Shown here: positions 58,995 to 64,000 of the stretch, in pieces
How positions within the stretch are numbered: the first letter of the stretch is position 1
Layout of the letters: every line of letters begins with the position of its first letter
Assembly: GCA_046349435.1 (NCBI GenBank)
Contig: JAXMCI010000004.1
Span: 1-64,000 of the forward strand
DNA from: JAXMCI01 sp046349435
Lineage (GTDB): Bacteria > Pseudomonadota > Alphaproteobacteria > Dongiales > Dongiaceae
DNA: 64,000 bases
Direction: 5' to 3'
Translations under genes and position numbers: made by a program
Notes under the pieces: model-generated
What the model was told of the DNA's origin: nothing
What the model saw: the letters and a program-made list of their open reading frames with translations, nothing else
Databases searched by the model: none

Positions 58995-59983
58995 GCCGGC
59001 GCCGCGATCTCGCCCGGCGCGCCGTGCACGCAGCGCCAGCCATGCTCGTCGGGGCCGCGTCGGCGCGGCGGCGGCCGGGTGCTGCAGCCGGGCTCGGCCT
59101 CGCGGCAGCGCGGCGCGAAGGCGCAGCCGCGGTGCGACCGCGACAGATCGGGCACCTCGCCGCCGATCACCGGCAGGCGCGTCGCCTCGCCCGGGATCAG
59201 CGCCGGGTCGCAGGCGAGCAGGCTGCGCGTGTAGGGATGCGCCGGCCGGGCGAAGATGTCGGTGACCAGGCCGCTCTCGACGATCTCGCCGGCATACATC
59301 ACCGCCACCCGGTCGCACAGCTCGGCGATCACGCCGAGCTGGTGCGAGACGATCAGGATGGCGCTGGTGATCTCCTCCTTGAGCCGCCGCATCAGGTGGA
59401 GGATCTGCGCCTCCATGGTGACGTCGAGCGCGGTGGTCGGCTCGTCGGCGATGAGCAGCGCCGGGCGCATCATCAGGGCGGCGGCGATGGAGACCCGCTG
59501 CAGCATGCCGCCGGAGAGCTCGTGCGGATAGGCGGCGAGCCGGCGCGCCGGATCGGGGATGCCGACCCGGCCGAGCATCTCGGCGATGCGCGCGCGCCGT
59601 GCGGCACGGCCGAGACCGGGCTCGCGATCGAGGAAGTCGGCGAGCTGCTCGCCGATCGGCACCACCGGGCTGAAGGTGGTCATGGGGTCCTGGAAGACCA
59701 TCGCGGCCAGCCGGCCGCGATGGCGCTGGAGCTGGGATTCGCTGGCCGCCAGCATGTCGACCCCGGCGAGGGACAGCCGCTCGGCGGCGATGCGGGCGCT
59801 GCCCGGCAGCAGCCGCAATATGGCGTGCGCCAGGGTCGACTTGCCGCTGCCGCTCTCGCCGACCAGCCCGACCACCTCGCCCGGCTCGATCGCGAGGTCG
59901 ATGCCCGAGAGCGCGTGGATCGGCCCGGCCTCGCCGGGATAGGCGACCGAGAGGCCGCGGATCTCCAGCGCCGGCGCATTCAT
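58991..59983 (-). CDS. Dpp/Opp-type ABC transporter ATP-binding protein (DppD-like)
   Basis: 330 residues. Walker A GESGSGKST, MVFQDPMTTFSPVVPIG, signature LSGGMLQRVSIAAAL (GGM is the DppD form), Walker B LLIADEPTTALDVT and switch IVSHQLGVIAELC. The C-terminal cysteine motif appears as CAFAPRCREAEPGC. Starts with a 4-base overlap of the DppC stop and is coupled to the DppF-like gene. Confidence 0.92.
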   Translation of the reverse strand: MNAPALEIRGLSVAYPGEAGPIHALSGIDLAIEPGEVVGLVGESGSGKSTLAHAILRLLPGSARIAAERLSLAGVDMLAASESQLQRHRGRLAAMVFQDPMTTFSPVVPIGEQLADFLDREPGLGRAARRARIAEMLGRVGIPDPARRLAAYPHELSGGMLQRVSIAAALMMRPALLIADEPTTALDVTMEAQILHLMRRLKEEITSAILIVSHQLGVIAELCDRVAVMYAGEIVESGLVTDIFARPAHPYTRSLLACDPALIPGEATRLPVIGGEVPDLSRSHRGCAFAPRCREAEPGCSTRPPPRRRGPDEHGWRCVHGAPGEIAAPA

Positions 59984-60879
59984 CGCGTGCGGCCGCGGGC
60001 CAGCTTCGGGTCGAGCGCGTCGCGCAGCGCCTCGCCGAAGAAGGTGAATCCCAGCGTGGCCAGGATCAGCGGCACGCCGCCGGCGACGATGATCCCGGCA
60101 TCGGTGCGGATCACCGCGAAGCCCTCGTTCAGGATGGCGCCCCAGGAGGGGGTCGGCGGCTTGATGCCGATGCCGAGGAAGCTGAGGCTGGCCTCCAGCG
60201 TGATCGCCGCCGCGACGTCCATGCAGGCGACGATCAGCAGCGGCCCGATCAGGTTGGGCAGCAGGTGCAGGAACAGGATCCGCGGCATGCCGGCGTTCAT
60301 CGCCCGCTCGGCCATCACGAAGTCGCGGTTCTTCAGCGACAGCGCCTGGCTGCGCACCATGCGGGCATAGCTCGGGACCGAGTAGAGCACGATGACCAGC
60401 ACCACGGTGAGCGCGCCGGCGCCGAGCAGGGTGCCGGCGGCCAGCCCGAGCATCACCAGCGGAACCGAGGCGACGCTGTCGAAGACCAGGATCAGCATCC
60501 CGTCCAGCCAGCGCGGGCCGTAGCCGGCGACCAGGCCGAGCACGATCGAGATGCCCAGCGACAGCAGGATGCTGCCGAGCGCGATGCCGATCGCCACCCG
60601 CGTGCCGACCAGCACGCGCGAGAGCAGGTCGCGGCCGAGCTGGTCGGTACCGAGCCAGTGCTGCGCGCTGGGATCGGCCAGCCGGTGCTTGATGTCGAGC
60701 GCGGCCGGCGCGTAGGGCGCCAGCCAGTCGGCGAACAGCGCGACGAAGAGGATGAGCGTCACCAGCACCAGCCCGAGCGCGCTCGGGGGATGGCCGAGCA
60801 TGGCGCGCAGCGCGGCCGGCAGCGGCGAGCGGTGCTGCCGGACGGGCGTCGGGCCGGGTGCGGCGGCGGCCTCGCTCAC
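59980..60879 (-). CDS. Dpp/Opp-type ABC transporter permease (DppC-like)
   Basis: 299 residues from a GTG at 60879, overlapping the DppB stop (GTGA). N-terminal helix near 36-53 (PSALGLVLVTLILFVALFADWLAPYAP), HWLGTDQLGRDLLSRVLVGTRVA and the EAA loop AERAMNAGMPRILFLHLLPNLIGPLLIV fit DppC. A much longer open frame continues upstream but reads as non-coding. Confidence 0.91.
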   Translation of the reverse strand: MSEAAAAPGPTPVRQHRSPLPAALRAMLGHPPSALGLVLVTLILFVALFADWLAPYAPAALDIKHRLADPSAQHWLGTDQLGRDLLSRVLVGTRVAIGIALGSILLSLGISIVLGLVAGYGPRWLDGMLILVFDSVASVPLVMLGLAAGTLLGAGALTVVLVIVLYSVPSYARMVRSQALSLKNRDFVMAERAMNAGMPRILFLHLLPNLIGPLLIVACMDVAAAITLEASLSFLGIGIKPPTPSWGAILNEGFAVIRTDAGIIVAGGVPLILATLGFTFFGEALRDALDPKLARGRTR

Positions 60880-61820
60880 AGCGTCGCCCTGACGCGCGGG
60901 TCGAGCCGCGCCACGACCAGGTCGGCGACGATCATGCAGCCGACATAGAGGGCGGCGGTGACCAGCACGGTGCCCATCACCACGGGGTAGTTGCGGGTCG
61001 AGACGGCGCTGTAGGTGAGCGAGCCGATGCCGGGGCGCGAGAAGACGATCTCGGCGTAGATCGCGCTGGAGATCAGCGACCCGAAGCCGAAGGCGATCAC
61101 CGTCACCGCCGCCAGGATGGCAAGCCGCAGGGCGTACTTGTAGATGATCTTGCGCTGCGGCACGCCATAGGCGCGCAGCGTGCGGACATGGTTCTCGCCC
61201 AGCACCTCCAGCATCGAGGCGCGCACGATCCGCGCGACATAGCCGACCCAGCCGAGGCCGACGGCCAGCGACGGCAGGATCAGCGCCCGGGCCTGGCTCA
61301 GCGGATCGCCCGGCTCGCCGGCACCGATCGCCGGCAGCCAGTTGAGCTTCACCGCGAAGATGAGCAGGGCGTAGAGCCCGATCAGGAAGGTCGGAACGGC
61401 GATGAAGCTCACCGACAGCATGCCGATCAGCCAGTCGGGCCAGCGGTCGCGATGCACCGCCGCGGCGCAGCCCAGCGCCACGCCGGCGGCGACCGACCAG
61501 GCGAGGCTGGCGAAGGCGAGCAGCAGGGTGTGCGGCAGCTCGACCATGATCATGGCGCCGACCGGCCGCCGGCTCCACACGTCGATGCCGAGATCGCCCG
61601 ACAGAACATGGCCGAGGAAGCGCAGGAACTGCACCGGCAGGGACAGGTCGAGGCCCATCTCGGCGCGGAAGTCGGCGCGCATCTCCGGCGTGGCGTGCGG
61701 CCCGAGCGCGATCACCGCCGGGTCGCCGGGGATGACGTGGATCAGCGAGAACAGCCCCAGGGTCGTGACCAGCAGGATCACGATTCCGAGGCAGATCCGT
61801 CGCATCGCATAGAGCAGCAT
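60876..61820 (-). CDS. Dpp/Opp-type ABC transporter permease (DppB-like)
   Basis: 314 residues. Opens MRRICLGIVILLVTTLGLFSLIHVIPGDPAV, with LGLDLSLPVQFLRFLGHVLSGDLG and the EAA loop LRAYGVPQRKIIYKYALRLAILAAV. Six membrane helices are expected. Paired with the DppC-like gene (GTGA overlap) and 27 bases after the CocE-type hydrolase. Confidence 0.92.
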   Translation of the reverse strand: MLLYAMRRICLGIVILLVTTLGLFSLIHVIPGDPAVIALGPHATPEMRADFRAEMGLDLSLPVQFLRFLGHVLSGDLGIDVWSRRPVGAMIMVELPHTLLLAFASLAWSVAAGVALGCAAAVHRDRWPDWLIGMLSVSFIAVPTFLIGLYALLIFAVKLNWLPAIGAGEPGDPLSQARALILPSLAVGLGWVGYVARIVRASMLEVLGENHVRTLRAYGVPQRKIIYKYALRLAILAAVTVIAFGFGSLISSAIYAEIVFSRPGIGSLTYSAVSTRNYPVVMGTVLVTAALYVGCMIVADLVVARLDPRVRATL

Positions 61821-61847
61821 GCCTTGCCCGCCGGCGCGCCTTCGCGC

Positions 61848-63857
61848 CTACATGAAGTCCCGCCCGATGCTCGCCTCGAAGCGCCGCTCGAGGATCGTCC
61901 GGCCCTGCTCGCGCACCGCGATGCGGGCGTCGAGCCGGAAGGTCTCGCGATCGGCGCTGAGCTCGGTCACCGTGGCGATGCGGATCTCCGCCGGGCCGCT
62001 GCCATAGCCGGCGCTGCCCTCGATCCGGGCGCGCGCGGAGAGCGGGTCGTCGGCGGCGATCTCGTAGGTCTCGACCAGCACCGCGTCGCTGCGGATGCCG
62101 GACTCGACGATCTCGCCGGCACCGTAGTCCTTGCCGATCGAGATGGTGCGCCGGCCGGTCGCGGCATCGTCGCTGACCAGGCGCCAGCCGCGCGCCGGCC
62201 GCGTCTCGCGCCAGGCGAGCGGCGGCGGCGCCATGGGCGGCTCGAAGGGAGCGAGCAGGGCGTCCTCGCCGCGCGGCGGCCGCACCGGCAGCACGAGGCG
62301 GCTGGCCGCGGTGTCGATGGTCAGCGTCGCGTCCTCCGGCGCCGGCCAGGCGATCGGCCAGTGCGCGGTGGCGAGCGCCAGCCGGATCCGGCTGCCGCGG
62401 GCGAAGCGCCGCGCGATGTCGTTGAGCTGGACGCGGATGCGACAGGGCCGCCCGGGCTCGAGCGGGGCGGGATGCTCGTGGCTGTCGCGATGCGTCAGGT
62501 TGAGCAGGCCGTAGGTGACCAGCGCCGAGACGCCGTCCGGCGCCACGTCGCAGAGCCGCACGGCGAGGTTGGCGGCCGGGCGGTCGGAGGCGATCACCGC
62601 CTCGAGGACCGGCGCGCCGAGGATCTCGACGTCCTCGGGCAGCGGTACGGTGTCGAAGCAGAGCGAGCGGCCGTCCTCGGCGCGCTGGTCGAGCGGCAGG
62701 TCGGGATCCTCGCCGCCATAGCCGCCCCAGCGGCCGCAATCGCCGCCGGTGATCTGCGGCGAGCGGAAGGCGAGCGCGGCGGCCTCGGCCGGCGCGGCCT
62801 CCGACAGGCGGCCGGGCGCGAGATGGAGGACGGCCGGCCGGATGCCGGGCGACGGCCAGCAGGGCTCGGCGACCCAGCGGCCGGGATGCTCGGCGACCCA
62901 GGGTCGCGGCGGCTTCGGCTCCAGCATCCAGGCGCGGTACATCGGCTCGTCCATCATGCCGCTGTCGATGCCTTTCAGCCAGTGGTCCCACCAGCGCACC
63001 GCCTCCTGCAGGTAGCCGATCGCCGGGCCGGGCGTGCCGAGATGCGGGAAGGCGTGGCTCCACGGCCCGACCAGCCCCTTGCGCGGGCAGGCGAGGCCGG
63101 CGAGCAGCCGCGGCACCGCGTTGGAATAGGAATCGTCCCAGCCGCCGATGGCGTAGACGGCGCATTCGATCGCCGCGAGATCCTCGCACACCGAGCCGTG
63201 CTTCCAGTAGGCGTCGCGCCGCTGGTGGCCGAGCCAGGTCTCCAGCCAGGGGCGGTGCGCCTCGAGCCGCTCCAGCCACATCGCCCGCCAGCGCTCGCCG
63301 ACCAGCTGCGGGTCGGGCGGCAGGGCGCCCCAGGTGAAGCGGTCGGCCGACCAGGCCGGGTTCTCGTTGATCAGGCAGCCGCCCATCCAGTGGATGTCGT
63401 CGGCGTAGCGGTCGTCGGTCGAGCACAGGGTGACGATCGCCCTGAGGGCGGGCGGCCGGAGCGCGGCGAGCTGCAGCGCGTTGAAGCCGCCCCAGGAGAT
63501 CCCGGTCATCCCGACCGCGCCGCTGCACCAGGGCTGGCGCGCCGCCCAGTCGATCAGGGCGAGCCCGTCCTGCTGCTCCTGCGCCAGGTACTCGTCGACC
63601 AGCACGCCCTCGGACTCGCCGCTGCCGCGCAGGTCGATGCGCAGGCAGGCATAGCCGCGGGCGGCGATCCAGGGATGGATGCGCACGTCGCGGAACACGG
63701 TGCCGTCGCGCTTGCGGTAGGGGACCATCTCGAGGATCGCCGGCACCGGCCGGGCCGCGGCATCCTCCGGCAGCCACAGCTTGCCGGCGATGCGTACCCC
63801 GTCCGCCATCGGGATCTCGAGATGCTCGACCAGCCGGACGCGCCGCAACTCGGTCAT
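61848..63857 (-). CDS. CocE/NonD family serine hydrolase
   Basis: 669 residues. Alpha/beta-hydrolase core with catalytic Ser121 in GISWGGF, an acid Asp241/242 in GGWDDSYSNA and His268 in GPWSHAFPHL; a C-terminal jelly-roll (from about 430) completes the CocE/X-prolyl-dipeptidyl peptidase layout. The family hydrolyses esters, amides or N-terminal X-Pro peptides. No signal peptide is seen, so a cytoplasmic site is likely. It is the first gene of the Dpp operon, suggesting it processes what the transporter brings in. Confidence 0.9.
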   Translation of the reverse strand: MTELRRVRLVEHLEIPMADGVRIAGKLWLPEDAAARPVPAILEMVPYRKRDGTVFRDVRIHPWIAARGYACLRIDLRGSGESEGVLVDEYLAQEQQDGLALIDWAARQPWCSGAVGMTGISWGGFNALQLAALRPPALRAIVTLCSTDDRYADDIHWMGGCLINENPAWSADRFTWGALPPDPQLVGERWRAMWLERLEAHRPWLETWLGHQRRDAYWKHGSVCEDLAAIECAVYAIGGWDDSYSNAVPRLLAGLACPRKGLVGPWSHAFPHLGTPGPAIGYLQEAVRWWDHWLKGIDSGMMDEPMYRAWMLEPKPPRPWVAEHPGRWVAEPCWPSPGIRPAVLHLAPGRLSEAAPAEAAALAFRSPQITGGDCGRWGGYGGEDPDLPLDQRAEDGRSLCFDTVPLPEDVEILGAPVLEAVIASDRPAANLAVRLCDVAPDGVSALVTYGLLNLTHRDSHEHPAPLEPGRPCRIRVQLNDIARRFARGSRIRLALATAHWPIAWPAPEDATLTIDTAASRLVLPVRPPRGEDALLAPFEPPMAPPPLAWRETRPARGWRLVSDDAATGRRTISIGKDYGAGEIVESGIRSDAVLVETYEIAADDPLSARARIEGSAGYGSGPAEIRIATVTELSADRETFRLDARIAVREQGRTILERRFEASIGRDFM

Positions 63858-64000
63858 CGCCCCACCTCCGCCTCGCCCGCGGCGTGGGCGAGGGCGGGGC
63901 CCGGCGCGGCGCGGCGGGAGGGCGAGGGCGGGGACGGCGGCACCGCCGTCACGCGGCCCGCGGTGCGGAGGAGGGCGTTCCCCGCAGCATCCGGAGCCGG
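63854..64000 (-). CDS. Possible 3' end of an upstream minus-strand gene
   Basis: An open frame with no start in the window ends in a TGA that overlaps the CocE ATG (ATGA), the usual coupling in this window. Its 48 residues are low complexity (PPSPPSPSRRAAPGPALA), and part of the stretch is a perfect 8-bp hairpin (CCTCGCCC 63871-63878, GGGCGAGG 63886-63893) of the palindrome type. It may therefore be non-coding spacer. A true call needs sequence beyond 64000. Confidence 0.28.
   Translation of the reverse strand, partial: PAPDAAGNALLRTAGRVTAVPPSPPSPSRRAAPGPALAHAAGEAEVGR

Noticed and set aside
60880..63777. Extension of the DppC-like frame upstream by nearly 970 codons
   Set aside because: The extension is out of frame with well-defined DppB and CocE genes on the same strand. 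The GTG at 60879 with the GTGA overlap is the natural start.

Overview
The window is a high-GC (about 70%), densely coded stretch of what looks like a soil or water alphaproteobacterium of the Rhodospirillales/Acetobacterales kind. That placement is an inference from GC content, the many solute-binding-protein transporters (two branched-chain LIV-type systems, one polar amino acid system, one Dpp-type peptide system), the TcuA-like dehydrogenase and the dispersed GC-rich palindromes. No rRNA, tRNA, CRISPR array, transposase or phage gene was found. It reads as a chromosomal region rich in catabolic and transport operons.

Layout. 1-1217: 5' part of an inverse autotransporter (intimin-type barrel plus beta-helix passenger), cut by the window edge. 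1540-2781: an orphan LIV-type binding protein. 2820-11234 (minus): one regulon running binding protein, LivH, LivM, LivG, LivF, IclR regulator, TRZ/ATZ-type amidohydrolase, 2-oxoglutarate/Fe(II) oxygenase and DUF3830 protein; a near-identical palindrome-rich box lies before both the first gene and the amidohydrolase. 11434-14204: OmpR-type two-component pair divergent from a Spy/LTxxQ-like periplasmic protein, with GTTAC boxes between them. 14330-18243 (minus): GluR0-like ligand-gated channel, DUF2252 protein and a patatin-like lipoprotein, followed by a decayed second DUF2252 remnant. 19048-24013 (plus): two metallo-beta-lactamase-fold enzymes, fumarylacetoacetase-type hydrolase, carboxymuconolactone decarboxylase-like protein, cupin and SMP-30 lactonase, probably a ring-cleavage or lactone pathway. 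24161-26486 (minus): anti-sigma-like membrane protein coupled to a Gly/Asn-rich subtilase broken by a frameshift.

26560-32239 (minus): flavin monooxygenase, HisC-like aminotransferase, LivG, LivF, LivH, LivM, with no binding protein. 32360-35597: adenylate cyclase/ATPase/TPR regulator whose N-terminal zinc ribbon is split by a frameshift. 35612-42351: hydroxypyruvate-isomerase-like protein, TPP enzyme, TcuA-like flavoprotein, cupin, b561-type cytochrome and diaminopropionate ammonia-lyase. 42397-47499: SDR, a secreted protein with a Lys/Ala/Pro tail, and a coupled pair of exported proteins (formylglycine-generating-enzyme fold plus a large partner with a faint phosphodiester-glycosidase-like C-terminus). 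47592-50714 (minus): SDR, RraA-type aldolase and an HpaI aldolase-SDR fusion whose SDR half lacks the catalytic Tyr. 50912-51871: glycosyltransferase. 51980-56260: polar amino acid ABC transporter coupled to a divergent enolase-superfamily enzyme, behind a GntR-type operator. 56435-63857 (minus): CocE/NonD hydrolase followed by a complete Dpp-type transporter.

Across the window genes are joined by 4-base ATGA or GTGA overlaps, so several starts are GTG. A family of hairpin repeats (three long three-hairpin copies and several single hairpins) lies in intergenic gaps. The most unusual items are the aldolase-SDR fusion, the exported FGE-like pair, the GluR/DUF2252/patatin group with its remnant, and the shared operator of the first catabolic regulon.
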